From: Pseudomonas tohonis
GTDB lineage: Bacteria; Pseudomonadota; Gammaproteobacteria; Pseudomonadales; Pseudomonadaceae
Assembly (NCBI RefSeq): GCF_012767755.2
Contig: NZ_AP023189.1
Coordinates: 1,736,001-1,800,000 of the forward strand
DNA length: 64,000 nucleotides
Direction: 5' to 3'
Positions within the stretch are counted from its first letter, which is position 1; each line of letters opens with the position of its first letter. Below are positions 52,709-64,000 of this stretch, one piece after another. Under the pieces are notes generated by a model. The model was given only the letters and a program-made list of their open reading frames with translations. It was not told the origin of the DNA and did no database searches. The position numbers were made by a program, and so were the translations under genes.

Positions 52709-52777
52709 GCTGCAAGCGGCAAGCCTGAAGCTGAAAGTGAGGTGAAGGGGGCGTCTTGCGGCTTGTGGCTTGAAGCT
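52709..52777. repeat. Inverted imperfect repeat between mupP and yciK
   Basis: Arms AGCTGCAAGCGGCAAGCCTG (52709-52728) and CTTGCGGCTTGTGGCTTGAA (52755-52774) are imperfect reverse complements. Such AAGC/GCTT-rich elements are frequent between Pseudomonas genes. Confidence 0.6.
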
Positions 52778-52790
52778 CGCCCCTGCTGCG

Positions 52791-53462
52791 TCAGCAGCTG
52801 CACAGCGCGCGATCGAGCACGGCGCGCAATTGGAGGGGGTGGTCCACGACCACGTCGGCGCCCCAGTGGCTGGGGTTGTCGTCGGGGTGGATGTAGCCGT
52901 AGGTGACGGCGGCGGTGCGGGTGCCGGCGGCGCGGCCGGACTCGATGTCGCGCAGGTCGTCGCCGACGAAGAGCACGCTGGCCGGATCCAGTTGCAGGCG
53001 GCTGCAAGCCAGCAGCAGGGGCTCGGGGTCGGGCTTGCTGTTCTTCACGTGGTCCGGGCAGATGAGGATCGCCGAGCGCTCGGCCAGGCCCAGCTGCTGC
53101 ATGATCGGCTCGGCGTAGCGCACCGGCTTGTTGGTGACCACGCCCCAGATCAGGCGGGCCTTCTCGATGTCCTGCAGCAGTGCGTCGATGCCGTCGAAGG
53201 GGCGGGTGAACACGGCGCAATGGGCCTGGTAGCGCTCCAGGAATTCCTGGCGCAGGGTCTCGAAACCCTCGGCTTCCGGGTCCATGCCGAAGGTGGCGGC
53301 GACCATGGCGCGGGCGCCACCGGAAACCTGGTCGCGGATCAGCTTGTCGTCCAGGGCCGGCAGGCCCCGGTCCGTGCGCATGGCCTGGGCGACGGCGATG
53401 AAGTCCGGCGCCGAGTCCAGCAGGGTGCCGTCCATGTCGAAGAGAACCGCTCTGAGGCGCAT
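52791..53462 (-). CDS. mupP: N-acetylmuramic acid 6-phosphate phosphatase MupP
   Basis: 223 residues, HAD superfamily subtype I. Motif 1 [11 protein letters not shown], motif 2 VVTNKP, motif 3 [10 protein letters not shown] and motif 4 [15 protein letters not shown] are complete. Annotated often as phosphoglycolate phosphatase (Gph); the position between ubiG and yciK matches Pseudomonas MupP, which dephosphorylates MurNAc-6-P in peptidoglycan recycling. I rely on context for that choice. It starts 5 nt after the ubiG stop. Confidence 0.9.
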   Translation of the reverse strand: MRLRAVLFDMDGTLLDSAPDFIAVAQAMRTDRGLPALDDKLIRDQVSGGARAMVAATFGMDPEAEGFETLRQEFLERYQAHCAVFTRPFDGIDALLQDIEKARLIWGVVTNKPVRYAEPIMQQLGLAERSAILICPDHVKNSKPDPEPLLLACSRLQLDPASVLFVGDDLRDIESGRAAGTRTAAVTYGYIHPDDNPSHWGADVVVDHPLQLRAVLDRALCSC

Positions 53463-53467
53463 GGCCG

Positions 53468-54166
53468 TCACTCCTCGCGCAGGGTGTGGATCATGTAGTT
53501 GACGTCCACGTCGCTGGCCAGCTTGTAGTGCTTGGTCAGCGGGTTGTAGGTCAGGCCGATGATGTCCTTGACCTGCAGGCCGGCGGCGCGGCTCCAGGCA
53601 CCCAGTTCGGAGGGGCGGATGAATTTCTTGAAGTCGTGGGTGCCGCGAGGCAGCAGGCCCATGATGTATTCGGCGCCGACGATGGCGAACAGGTAGGCCT
53701 TGGGATTGCGGTTGATGGTGGAGAAGAACACCTGGCCGCCGGGCTTGACCAGGGTCTGGCAGGCACGGATCACCGAGGACGGGTCGGGCACGTGCTCGAG
53801 CATCTCCAGGCAGGTGACCACGTCGAACTGCCCGGGCATCTCGGCGGCCAGCTCCTCGGCGGTGATGCGGCGGTATTCCACCGGTACGCCGGATTCCAGC
53901 TGGTGCAGGCGGGCCACGGCCAGAGGGGCTTCGCCCATGTCGATGCCGGTGACCTTGGCGCCGCGCTGGGCCATGGCTTCGCTGAGGATGCCGCCGCCGC
54001 AACCGACGTCCAGCACCGTCTTGCCGGCGAGGCGGGCGCGCTCGTCGATCCAGTTGACCCGCAGGGGGTTGATGTCGTGCAGCGGTTTGAATTCGCTTTC
54101 GCGGTCCCACCAGCGGTGGGCGAGGGCCTCGAATTTGGCGATTTCGGCGTGGTCGACGTTGCTCAT
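53468..54166 (-). CDS. ubiG: Ubiquinone biosynthesis O-methyltransferase UbiG
   Basis: 232 residues. SAM-binding motif [16 protein letters not shown] is clear; family features include [24 protein letters not shown] at the N-terminus and [23 protein letters not shown] near the end. It performs both O-methylations of ubiquinone synthesis at the inner-membrane face. It is preceded by mtaD (27-nt gap) and followed by mupP. Confidence 0.96.
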   Translation of the reverse strand: MSNVDHAEIAKFEALAHRWWDRESEFKPLHDINPLRVNWIDERARLAGKTVLDVGCGGGILSEAMAQRGAKVTGIDMGEAPLAVARLHQLESGVPVEYRRITAEELAAEMPGQFDVVTCLEMLEHVPDPSSVIRACQTLVKPGGQVFFSTINRNPKAYLFAIVGAEYIMGLLPRGTHDFKKFIRPSELGAWSRAAGLQVKDIIGLTYNPLTKHYKLASDVDVNYMIHTLREE

Positions 54167-54193
54167 GGAGACACCTTTTCCATCAATCAGAAT

Positions 54194-55519
54194 TCAGTGG
54201 CCGGCGATCCGCTCGCCCCAGGCTTGCGCGGTGGCGATCAGGCGGGCTTCGTCCTGGCGGGTGAGGCGGCCTGCATCGAGCAGGGCCTTGCCGTCGACCC
54301 ACACGTGCCGGACGCGATCGCGACCGGTGGCATAGATAAGTTGCGAAACCGGGTCGTACACCGGTTGCTGGGCCAGCCCGGTGAGGTCGAAGGCGACCAT
54401 GTCGGCGGCCTTGCCGAGCTCCAGCGAGCCGGTGTCCTGTTCCATTCCCAGCGCCCGTGCACCATTGAGCGTAGCCATGCGCAGCGCGCGATGGGCGTCC
54501 AGCGCGGTGGCGGAGCCGGCGACCGCCTTGGCCAGCATGGCGGCGGTGCGGGTATCCCCCAGCAGGTCGAGGTCGTTGTTGCTGGCGGCGCCATCGGTGC
54601 CGACCGCGACGTTGACCCCGGCGAGCCACAGGCGCTCCACCGGGCAGAAGCCGCTGGCGAGCTTGAGGTTGGATTCGGGGCAGTGGATGACGCTGGTGTT
54701 GCTTTCTACCAGCAGTGCCAGGTCGTCATCGCTGATCTGGGTCATGTGCACGGCCTGGAAGCGCGGGCCGAGCAGGCCGAGGCGGGCGAGGCGGGCCATG
54801 GGGCGTTCGCCGCGCTGTTCCAGGCTCTGCTGGACCTCGAAGGCCGTCTCCTGGACGTGCATGTGGATGCCGGCGTCCAGTTCCTCGGCGAGCATGCGGA
54901 TGTTCTCCAGCTTGTCGTCGCTGACCGTGTAGGGCGCGTGGGGGCCGAAGGCGACCTTGATGCGCGGGTGGTGCTTGAGGTCGCTGAACAGCTCCAGGCC
55001 ATGGCGGATGGCCTCGGCGGCGTCGAGGGCGCCGGGGATCGGGAAATCGATGACGGGGATGGTGATCTGCGCCTTCACGCCACATCCGTGTACCGCTTCG
55101 CTGGCGATGGCGGGGTAGAAGTACATCTCGGAGAACGTGGTGATGCCGCCCTTGATCTGTTCGGCGATGGCGAGTTCGGTGCCGTCGCGGACGAAGGCCT
55201 CGTCGACCCACTTGGCCTCGGCCGGCCAGATGTGCTGTTCCAGCCAGGTCATCAGCGGCAGGTCGTCGGCCATGCCGCGGAACAGCGACATCGCGGCGTG
55301 CCCGTGGGCGTTGACCAGGCCGGGTGCCAGCAGCATGCCGGGCAGCTCGCGTACCTCGGCAGCTGGCCAGCGCAGCGCCTCCTCGCGCTTGGCGATCAGC
55401 GCGATCCGACCGTCGCGGACGCCCAGGGCATGGTCGCGGAGGACGACGCCCGCCGGTTCCACGGGGACGATCCAGGTCGGCAGCAGGAGCAGGTCGAGCG
55501 GGGCTTTGGCGTCGGGCAT
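54194..55519 (-). CDS. mtaD: Methylthioadenosine/S-adenosylhomocysteine deaminase
   Basis: 441 residues, amidohydrolase fold. Zinc ligands NAHGHAAM and HMHVQET, then [21 protein letters not shown] and [12 protein letters not shown]. It fits the MtaD-type TRZ/ATZ deaminases, converting 5'-methylthioadenosine to 5'-methylthioinosine. In Pseudomonas this replaces direct MTA phosphorolysis. It is divergent from mtnA, which acts later in the same salvage route, so the pair forms a functional divergon. Confidence 0.92.
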   Translation of the reverse strand: MPDAKAPLDLLLLPTWIVPVEPAGVVLRDHALGVRDGRIALIAKREEALRWPAAEVRELPGMLLAPGLVNAHGHAAMSLFRGMADDLPLMTWLEQHIWPAEAKWVDEAFVRDGTELAIAEQIKGGITTFSEMYFYPAIASEAVHGCGVKAQITIPVIDFPIPGALDAAEAIRHGLELFSDLKHHPRIKVAFGPHAPYTVSDDKLENIRMLAEELDAGIHMHVQETAFEVQQSLEQRGERPMARLARLGLLGPRFQAVHMTQISDDDLALLVESNTSVIHCPESNLKLASGFCPVERLWLAGVNVAVGTDGAASNNDLDLLGDTRTAAMLAKAVAGSATALDAHRALRMATLNGARALGMEQDTGSLELGKAADMVAFDLTGLAQQPVYDPVSQLIYATGRDRVRHVWVDGKALLDAGRLTRQDEARLIATAQAWGERIAGH

Positions 55520-55586
55520 GGTGGCGCATCCTGGGCGCAGGAAAATATCGCGGCAGTATACCCGAGCCAGACGGGCGCTGGATCGC

Positions 55587-55592
55587 TATAAT
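55587..55592 (+). promoter_or_regulatory. Consensus -10 box of mtnA
   Basis: TATAAT lies 40 nt before mtnA in the 113-nt gap between divergent mtaD and mtnA. No strong -35 is seen. Confidence 0.6.
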
Positions 55593-55632
55593 CCGCGGTT
55601 TTTCCGCGGGTTTATTGGTGGCGAGGTGTTCC

Positions 55633-56709
55633 ATGCGTGAGCAACTGTTGGCAGCCGAGAAGGTGATCGCCATCGACTGGCGGGACGGGGTCCTGCGTCT
55701 GCTCGACCAGCGCCTCCTGCCCCAGGAGGAGACCTGGCTGGAATACGGCACCGCGGCCGGTGTCGCGGAGGCGATCCGCCTGATGGTGGTGCGCGGTGCG
55801 CCGGCCATCGGCATCAGTGCCGCCTACGGGCTGGTGCTGGGCGCGCGCGCGCGGCTGGCGGCGGGCGGTGACTGGCGTGAAGCCCTCGAGGAGGACTTCG
55901 GTGTGCTGGCCGATTCGCGGCCCACGGCGGTCAACCTGTTCTGGGCGCTCAACCGCATGCGCGAGCGCCTGGATCGGCTGAAGGAGGGCGAGGAGCCGCT
56001 GCAGGCGCTGGAGGCGGAAGCCATCGCCATCCATGAAAGCGACCGCGAAGCCAACCTGACCATGGCCCAGCTGGGCATGGAGCTGATCCGCAAGCACCAG
56101 GGCAATCCCCAGGCGCTGCTGACCCACTGCAACACCGGCGCCCTGGCCACGGGCGGCTTCGGCACCGCGCTCGGGGTGATTCGTGCGGCCCATCTGGACG
56201 GGCTGGTGGAGCGGGTCTACGCCGACGAGACGCGCCCCTGGCTGCAGGGTGCTCGCCTCACGGCCTGGGAGCTGGCGAACGAAGGCGTGCCGGTCAGTCT
56301 CAATGCTGATGCGGCGGCGGCCCATCTGATGAAGACGGCCGGCATCACCTGGGTGATAGTCGGGGCCGACCGCATCACCGCCAATGGCGATGTGGCCAAC
56401 AAGATCGGTACCTACCAGCTGGCGGTCTGCGCCATGCACCACGGCGTGCGTTTCATGGTCGTGGCGCCGAGCTCGACCATCGACATGGCGCTTGAGAGCG
56501 GTGACGACATCCCCATCGAGGAGCGTGACGGGCGCGAGTTGCTCGAGTTGGGCGGCAGGCGCGTGGCGGCCGATGTGCACGCGGTGAACCCGGTGTTCGA
56601 CGTGACCCCGGCCGACCTGATCGACGCGATCGTGACCGAGAAGGGGGTTGTCGAGCGTCCCGATACCGCCAAGCTGGCCCAGTTGATGTGCCGCAAGCGC
56701 CTGCATTGA
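55633..56709 (+). CDS. mtnA: Methylthioribose-1-phosphate isomerase
   Basis: 358 residues, the eIF2B-like isomerase fold. Active-site segments [30 protein letters not shown] (catalytic Cys in HCNTG) and [17 protein letters not shown] (catalytic Asp) are intact. It converts 5-methylthioribose 1-phosphate to methylthioribulose 1-phosphate in methionine salvage. GAGG lies 6 nt before the ATG. mtaD, read away from it, supplies an upstream step. Confidence 0.95.
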   Translation: MREQLLAAEKVIAIDWRDGVLRLLDQRLLPQEETWLEYGTAAGVAEAIRLMVVRGAPAIGISAAYGLVLGARARLAAGGDWREALEEDFGVLADSRPTAVNLFWALNRMRERLDRLKEGEEPLQALEAEAIAIHESDREANLTMAQLGMELIRKHQGNPQALLTHCNTGALATGGFGTALGVIRAAHLDGLVERVYADETRPWLQGARLTAWELANEGVPVSLNADAAAAHLMKTAGITWVIVGADRITANGDVANKIGTYQLAVCAMHHGVRFMVVAPSSTIDMALESGDDIPIEERDGRELLELGGRRVAADVHAVNPVFDVTPADLIDAIVTEKGVVERPDTAKLAQLMCRKRLH

Positions 56710-56927
56710 GGCTGAGGCCTGCGCCCGGCGGGGCTGGGTGCAGGGCGGTGACTATGGTAAGCTCCGGCAGTTATCGAGCCTCCCTTTGCAAGGTCGGCAT
56801 TCCGTGCGGATCCGTGGCTTAACTCGTTGATTTGTCGTGAGTCGTGCTGGCGCTGCCAGGCGACGAGCCCTGCGTCATCCAGGATGGATGTGTCGGGGCT
56901 TCACTAGAAAAAGGAATCAGGCTTCTC

Positions 56928-59699
<2,772 letters not shown>

Positions 59700-59755
59700 C
59701 ACGCTGCGGAGCGGGCGGGTCCTAGCCGGCCTGTCCACTCGGTAGAAGACCATCA

Positions 59756-59777
59756 GCGGGGGCACAGGTGCCCCCGC
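59756..59777 (+). promoter_or_regulatory. Hairpin between gyrA and serC
   Basis: A perfect 10-bp stem GCGGGGGCAC/GTGCCCCCGC with a 2-nt spacer ends 20 nt before the serC GTG. It has no T tract, so it could be a weak gyrA 3' end or a leader structure able to affect serC translation. Confidence 0.55.
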
Positions 59778-59797
59778 GCTACCCAGTGAGAGTGGAT

Positions 59798-60883
59798 GTG
59801 AGCAAGCGAGCCTTTAACTTCTGCGCCGGCCCGGCCGCGCTTCCGGAAGCCGTCCTGCAACGCGCCCAGGCGGAACTCCTCGATTGGCAAGGCAAGGGCC
59901 TTTCCGTCATGGAAATGAGCCATCGCAGTGACGACTACGTCGCCATCGCCGAAAAGGCCGAACAGGACCTGCGCGACCTGCTCTCCATCCCCTCCAACTA
60001 CAAGGTGCTGTTCCTCCAGGGCGGTGCCAGCCAGCAGTTCGCCGAGATCCCGCTGAACCTGCTCCCGGAAAACGGCGTGGCCGACTACGTCGAGACCGGC
60101 ATCTGGTCGAAGAAGAGCATCGAGGAGGCGGCACGCTACGGCCGCGTCAACGTCGCGGCCAGTGCCAAGGGCCTGGACTACTTCGCCATCCCTGGCCAGA
60201 ACGGCTGGAAGCTGAGTGCGGATGCCGCCTACCTGCACTACGCCTCCAACGAGACCATCGGCGGCCTGCAGTTCGACTGGATCCCCGAGGCCGGTGACGT
60301 ACCGCTGGTGGTGGACATGTCTTCGGACATCCTTTCCCGTCCGCTCGATGTGTCCCGCTTCGGCCTGATCTATGCCGGCGCGCAGAAGAACATCGGCCCG
60401 AGCGGCCTGGTGGTCGTCATCGTCCGCGAAGACCTGCTGGGCCGTGCCCGCTCGTCCTGCCCGACCATGCTCAACTACAAGGTCGCGGCGGATAACGGCT
60501 CCATGTACAACACCCCGGCCACCTTCTCCTGGTACCTCTCGGGCCTGGTCTTCGAGTGGCTGAAGGAGCAGGGCGGCGTCGAAGCCATGGAGCAGCGCAA
60601 CCGTGCGAAGAAGGAACTGCTCTACGGCCACATCGACAAGAGCGACTTCTATACCAACCCCATCGCGGTGAATGCGCGGTCCTGGATGAACGTTCCGTTC
60701 CGCCTCGCCGACGAGCGCCTGGACAAGGACTTCCTCGCGGGTGCCGACGCCCGTGGCCTGCTCAACCTCAAGGGCCACCGTTCGGTGGGAGGCATGCGTG
60801 CCTCCATCTACAACGCGGTCGGCCTGGATGCAGTCGAGGCCCTGGTGGCCTACATGGCGGAGTTCGAGAAGGAGCGCGCCTGA
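59798..60883 (+). CDS. serC: Phosphoserine aminotransferase
   Basis: 361 residues from the GTG at 59798 (GAGAG upstream), the homologous length. The PLP lysine is in YAGAQKNIGPSG; N-terminus FNFCAGPAALPEAVL, substrate loops LFLQGGASQQF and MSHRS, and C-terminal GGMRASIYNAVG fit the family. It makes phosphoserine from 3-phosphohydroxypyruvate and also serves pyridoxine synthesis. Its stop overlaps pheA (TGATG), so the two are translationally coupled. Confidence 0.96.
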   Translation: MSKRAFNFCAGPAALPEAVLQRAQAELLDWQGKGLSVMEMSHRSDDYVAIAEKAEQDLRDLLSIPSNYKVLFLQGGASQQFAEIPLNLLPENGVADYVETGIWSKKSIEEAARYGRVNVAASAKGLDYFAIPGQNGWKLSADAAYLHYASNETIGGLQFDWIPEAGDVPLVVDMSSDILSRPLDVSRFGLIYAGAQKNIGPSGLVVVIVREDLLGRARSSCPTMLNYKVAADNGSMYNTPATFSWYLSGLVFEWLKEQGGVEAMEQRNRAKKELLYGHIDKSDFYTNPIAVNARSWMNVPFRLADERLDKDFLAGADARGLLNLKGHRSVGGMRASIYNAVGLDAVEALVAYMAEFEKERA

Positions 60884-61977
60884 TGTCCGAACAGGAATTG
60901 AAGGCCCTGCGCCTGCGCATCGACAGCCTCGACGAGAAGATCCTCGAACTGATCAGTGATCGCGCGCGCTGCGCCCAGGACGTCGCTCGCGTGAAGATGG
61001 CGGCCCTGCCGGAAGGCGAGAAGCCGGTCTTCTATCGCCCCGAGCGCGAAGCCTGGGTGCTCAAGCACATCATGGAACGCAACAAGGGGCCGCTGGACAA
61101 CGAGGAGATGGCGCGGCTGTTCCGCGAAATCATGTCCTCCTGCCTGGCGCTGGAGCAACCGCTCAAGGTTGCGTACCTGGGGCCCGAGGGCACGTTCACC
61201 CAGGCCGCTGCGATGAAGCATTTCGGCCACGCCGTGATCAGCACCCCGATGGCCGCCATCGACGAGGTGTTCCGCGAGGTGGCGGCCGGTGCGGTCAATT
61301 TCGGCGTGGTGCCGGTGGAAAACTCTACCGAGGGTGCGGTCAACCACACCCTGGACAGCTTCCTCGAGCACGACATGGTCATCTGCGGCGAGGTGGAGCT
61401 GCGTATCCACCATCACCTGCTGGTGGGCGACACCACCAAGACCGACAACATCACCCGCATCTATTCCCACGCCCAGTCCCTGGCCCAGTGCCGCAAGTGG
61501 CTGGACGCGCACTACCCGAACGTCGAGCGCGTCGCTGTCTCCAGCAATGCGGATGCCGCCAAGCGGGTGAAGAGCGAGTGGAACTCCGCCGCCATCGCCG
61601 GCGACATGGCGGCCAGTCTCTACGGGCTGACCAAGCTCTGCGAGAAGATCGAGGACCGCCCGGACAACTCCACGCGCTTCCTCATCATCGGCAGCCAGGA
61701 AGTGCCGCCTACCGGCGACGACAAGACCTCGGTCATCGTCTCCATGCGCAACAAGCCTGGCGCGCTGCACGAGCTTCTGGTGCCCTTCCACACCAACGGC
61801 ATCGACCTGACCCGCATCGAGACCCGCCCGTCCCGCAGTGGCAAATGGACCTACGTGTTCTTCATCGACTTCGTCGGCCATCACCGTGACCCGTTGATCA
61901 AGGACGTGCTGGAGAAGATCAACCAGGAGGCCGTGGCGCTGAAGGTGCTGGGGTCCTACCCGAAAGCGGTTCTCTGA
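60883..61977 (+). CDS. pheA: Chorismate mutase-prephenate dehydratase (P-protein)
   Basis: 364 residues. Order: AroQ chorismate mutase (about 1-90, LRLRIDSLDEKILELISDRARCAQDVARVK), prephenate dehydratase (about 95-270, YLGPEGTFTQAAA, VVPVENSTEGAVN and NSTRFLIIG with the TRF motif), and an ACT domain (about 285-360, MRNKPGALHELLVPF with GALH and ESRPS-like IETRPSRSG, the Phe site). It performs both steps from chorismate to phenylpyruvate and is feedback-inhibited by phenylalanine in the family. No leader-peptide attenuator is visible, as it is internal to an operon. Confidence 0.96.
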   Translation: MSEQELKALRLRIDSLDEKILELISDRARCAQDVARVKMAALPEGEKPVFYRPEREAWVLKHIMERNKGPLDNEEMARLFREIMSSCLALEQPLKVAYLGPEGTFTQAAAMKHFGHAVISTPMAAIDEVFREVAAGAVNFGVVPVENSTEGAVNHTLDSFLEHDMVICGEVELRIHHHLLVGDTTKTDNITRIYSHAQSLAQCRKWLDAHYPNVERVAVSSNADAAKRVKSEWNSAAIAGDMAASLYGLTKLCEKIEDRPDNSTRFLIIGSQEVPPTGDDKTSVIVSMRNKPGALHELLVPFHTNGIDLTRIETRPSRSGKWTYVFFIDFVGHHRDPLIKDVLEKINQEAVALKVLGSYPKAVL

Positions 61978-62003
61978 ACCCAAGAGATTTCCAAGGAGCG
62001 CCC

Positions 62004-63116
62004 ATGAGCTGCGACTTCCTCGCCCTGGCACAGCCGGGCGTGCAGAAACTTTCGCCCTACGTACCCGGCAAGCCGGTTGACGAGCTGGCCCGTGAGCTGA
62101 ACCTCGACCCGGCCGGCATCGTCAAGCTGGCCAGCAACGAGAACCCGCTGGGCCCGAGCCCCAAGGTTCTCGAGGCCATCCGTGCCGAACTGGCCGATCT
62201 CACCCGCTACCCGGATGGCAATGGCTTCGAGCTCAAGCGCCGCCTGGCCGAGCGTTATGACGTCCAGCCGGACCAGGTGACCCTCGGCAATGGCTCCAAC
62301 GACATCCTCGAACTGGTCGGTCGTGCCTACCTGGCCCCGGGCCTGAACGCGGTGTTCAGCCAGCACGCGTTCGCCGTGTACCCCATCGTCACCCAGGCTG
62401 TCGGCGCCACCGCCAAGGTCGTGCCGGCCAAGGACTGGGGGCATGACCTGCCGGCGATGCTGGCGGCCATCGACGAGCAGACCCGCGTGGTCTTCGTCGC
62501 CAACCCGAACAACCCGACCGGCACCTGGTTCGGTCCGCAGGCGCTGGAAGAATTCCTCGCCCAGGTCCCGGAGACCGTGCTGGTGGTGCTGGACGAGGCC
62601 TATATCGAATACGCGTCGGGTGGCGAGCTGCCCGACGGCCTCGACTACCTGTCGCGCTACCCGAACCTGCTGGTTTCCCGCACCTTCTCCAAGGCCTTCG
62701 GCCTGGCGGCGCTGCGGGTCGGCTACGGGATTTCGTCCGCTCGTGTCGCCGATGTCCTGAACCGCGTGCGCCAGCCGTTCAACGTCAACAGCCTGGCCCT
62801 GGCCGCCGCCTGCGCCGCGCTGGCGGACGCCGACTACCTGGCCGAGAGCCGCCGCCTCAATGACGCTGGCATGGCGCAGCTGGAAGCGGGTTGCCGCGCG
62901 CTGGGCCTGGGCTGGATTCCGTCTCGTGGCAACTTCATCGCCATCGATTTCGGTCGCGATACGGCGGGCATCAACCAGGCCTTGCTGGCGGCAGGCGTGA
63001 TCGTGCGCCCGGTCGCGGGCTACGGCATGCCGAACTTCCTGCGCGTCTCCATCGGCCTGCCCGAGGAGAACCAGCGCTTCCTCGACGTCCTGGGGCAGGT
63101 GCTCGCCCGTGGCTGA
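62004..63116 (+). CDS. hisC: Histidinol-phosphate aminotransferase
   Basis: 370 residues, PLP fold type I. SNENPLGPSPKVLEA, NPNNPTGTW and the PLP-lysine motif SRTFSKAFGLAALRVGY are present. Located in the pheA-tyrA operon rather than a his operon, it most likely serves as aromatic (phenylpyruvate/prephenate) and histidinol-phosphate aminotransferase. Pseudomonas often carries a second hisC with histidine genes. AAGGAG lies 8 nt before the ATG. The stop overlaps the next gene. Confidence 0.93.
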   Translation: MSCDFLALAQPGVQKLSPYVPGKPVDELARELNLDPAGIVKLASNENPLGPSPKVLEAIRAELADLTRYPDGNGFELKRRLAERYDVQPDQVTLGNGSNDILELVGRAYLAPGLNAVFSQHAFAVYPIVTQAVGATAKVVPAKDWGHDLPAMLAAIDEQTRVVFVANPNNPTGTWFGPQALEEFLAQVPETVLVVLDEAYIEYASGGELPDGLDYLSRYPNLLVSRTFSKAFGLAALRVGYGISSARVADVLNRVRQPFNVNSLALAAACAALADADYLAESRRLNDAGMAQLEAGCRALGLGWIPSRGNFIAIDFGRDTAGINQALLAAGVIVRPVAGYGMPNFLRVSIGLPEENQRFLDVLGQVLARG

Positions 63117-64000
63117 TGTCATGCCGCTGCAACAGCGCTCTCCTAAGCTCGGGCGCCTCGTGGTGATCGGGCTCGGCCTGATCGGCGGCTCCTTCGCCAA
63201 GGGGCTGCGGGAAAAGGGGGCGTTCGATGAAGTGGTGGGTGTCGATCTGGACGCCGAGTCGCGCCGCCTGGCCGTGGAGCTGGGCGTGGTCGACCGTTGC
63301 GAGAGCGATCTCGCCGCCGCCTGTCAGGGGGCGGCGGTGATCCAGCTGGCCGTGCCTATCCTCGCCATGGAGCGATTGCTGGCTGAGCTGGCGAAGCTTG
63401 ATCTTGGCGATGTCGTGCTCACCGATGTCGGCAGCGCCAAGGGCAATGTGGTGCGTGCCGCGCGCCTGGCCTTCGATGGCATGCCGGCTCGCTTCGTCCC
63501 CGGTCATCCTATTGCGGGGTCCGAGCAGAGCGGGGTGGAGGCGGCCAATGGCGCTCTCTTTTATCGCCACAAGGTGATCCTGACGCCTCAGGAGTCCACT
63601 GACGCCGAGGCGCTGGCCTTGGTCGACAGGCTCTGGCGCGAGCTGGGGGCCGATGTCGAGCACATGCAGGTCGAGCACCACGACGAGGTGCTTGCGGCGA
63701 CCAGCCATTTGCCGCACCTGCTGGCTTTCGGGCTGGTCGACTCGCTTGCCAAACGCAGTGAGAACCTGGAGATATTCCGCTACGCCGCTGGTGGCTTCCG
63801 TGATTTCACGCGGATCGCCGGCAGCGATCCGGTCATGTGGCACGACATCTTCCTCGCCAACCGCGAGGCCGTGCTGCGGGTGCTGGACGCATTTCGTGGC
63901 GACCTCGACGCCTTGCGCGACGCGGTCGACGCAGGGGATGGGCATCAACTGCTGGGCGTGTTCACCCGCGCCCGCGTCGCCCGCGAACATTTCAGTAAAA
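63109..64000 (+). CDS. tyrA: Prephenate dehydrogenase region of TyrA (3' end outside window)
   Basis: 297 residues visible before the window ends. N-terminal GLGLIGGSFAKGL is the NAD site; VGSAKG, PGHPIAGSEQSG and GGFRDFTRIAGSDPVMW are catalytic segments. The start is either the GTG at 63109, which overlaps hisC by 8 nt and follows GGGGCAGG, or the ATG at 63121. In Pseudomonas this protein is often fused at its C-terminus to 3-phosphoshikimate 1-carboxyvinyltransferase (AroA); that region, if present, lies beyond the window. Confidence 0.92.
   Translation, partial: MADVMPLQQRSPKLGRLVVIGLGLIGGSFAKGLREKGAFDEVVGVDLDAESRRLAVELGVVDRCESDLAAACQGAAVIQLAVPILAMERLLAELAKLDLGDVVLTDVGSAKGNVVRAARLAFDGMPARFVPGHPIAGSEQSGVEAANGALFYRHKVILTPQESTDAEALALVDRLWRELGADVEHMQVEHHDEVLAATSHLPHLLAFGLVDSLAKRSENLEIFRYAAGGFRDFTRIAGSDPVMWHDIFLANREAVLRVLDAFRGDLDALRDAVDAGDGHQLLGVFTRARVAREHFSK

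Overview
The window is high-GC, densely coded gammaproteobacterial chromosome that I read as genus Pseudomonas. The evidence is the block gyrA-serC-pheA-hisC-tyrA, the mtaD-ubiG-mupP-yciK set, cpxR-cpxP-cpxA with trkH and cyaB close by, and REP-type repeats ending in GGGAGCG. From memory, much of the order from about 34 kb to the end resembles the PA3164-PA3217 part of P. aeruginosa. The giant LapA-like adhesin beside lapD/lapG and the tandem trkH genes argue for a different species. I see no prophage, insertion sequence, CRISPR array, tRNA or rRNA. No gene-free gap exceeds 300 bases.

1-15.3 kb is a biofilm adhesion locus. The 3' part of a giant repeat-built RTX adhesin runs off the left edge. 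It is followed by a small uncharacterised protein and a secreted protein made of 17-residue DxDxDG repeats. On the opposite strand, converging on them, is lapG-lapD: LapG is the periplasmic protease that releases LapA-type adhesins, and LapD is its c-di-GMP-controlled inhibitor. The adhesin's N-terminal retention module and type I secretion genes are not in view.

15.3-34.2 kb is mixed housekeeping and envelope: a YbaN-like membrane protein, a UPF0149 protein, recQ, a membrane diguanylate cyclase, a DUF2804 protein, a marR-MFS exporter pair, a FimV/HubP-like polar protein, a PlpD-type patatin autotransporter, a SelT/W/H-type protein, hldD, a small secreted protein under a candidate CpxR box, an EamA permease with a CsaA-like protein, an AraC regulator, and a coupled phosphoesterase-glycosyltransferase pair.

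34.4-46 kb holds cyaB, a DUF962/HD gene pair facing an AraC regulator, two tandem trkH potassium transporter genes, a nitroreductase, and a leftward run yciB-yciI-(coiled-coil membrane protein)-cpxR-cpxP-cpxA for envelope stress signalling.

46-64 kb is core metabolism and chromosome biology: a PHP phosphoesterase, a YciO-like protein, scpA-scpB, a DUF1289 protein and rluB (rightward); a GAF-GGDEF cyclase, yciK, mupP, ubiG and mtaD (leftward); then mtnA, gyrA and serC-pheA-hisC-tyrA (rightward, tyrA cut by the window end). MtaD and MtnA are consecutive methylthioadenosine-salvage steps read divergently. serC-pheA-hisC-tyrA is a tightly packed amino-acid operon.

The observations I rate highest are a 27-nt motif, 23 of 27 identical, at matching distances upstream of cpxP and of an unlinked secreted-protein gene; the DxDxDG secreted protein between the adhesin and LapD/LapG; the exact 474-bp periodicity of the adhesin array; two putative iron oxygenases paired beside an AraC regulator; and the trkH duplication.
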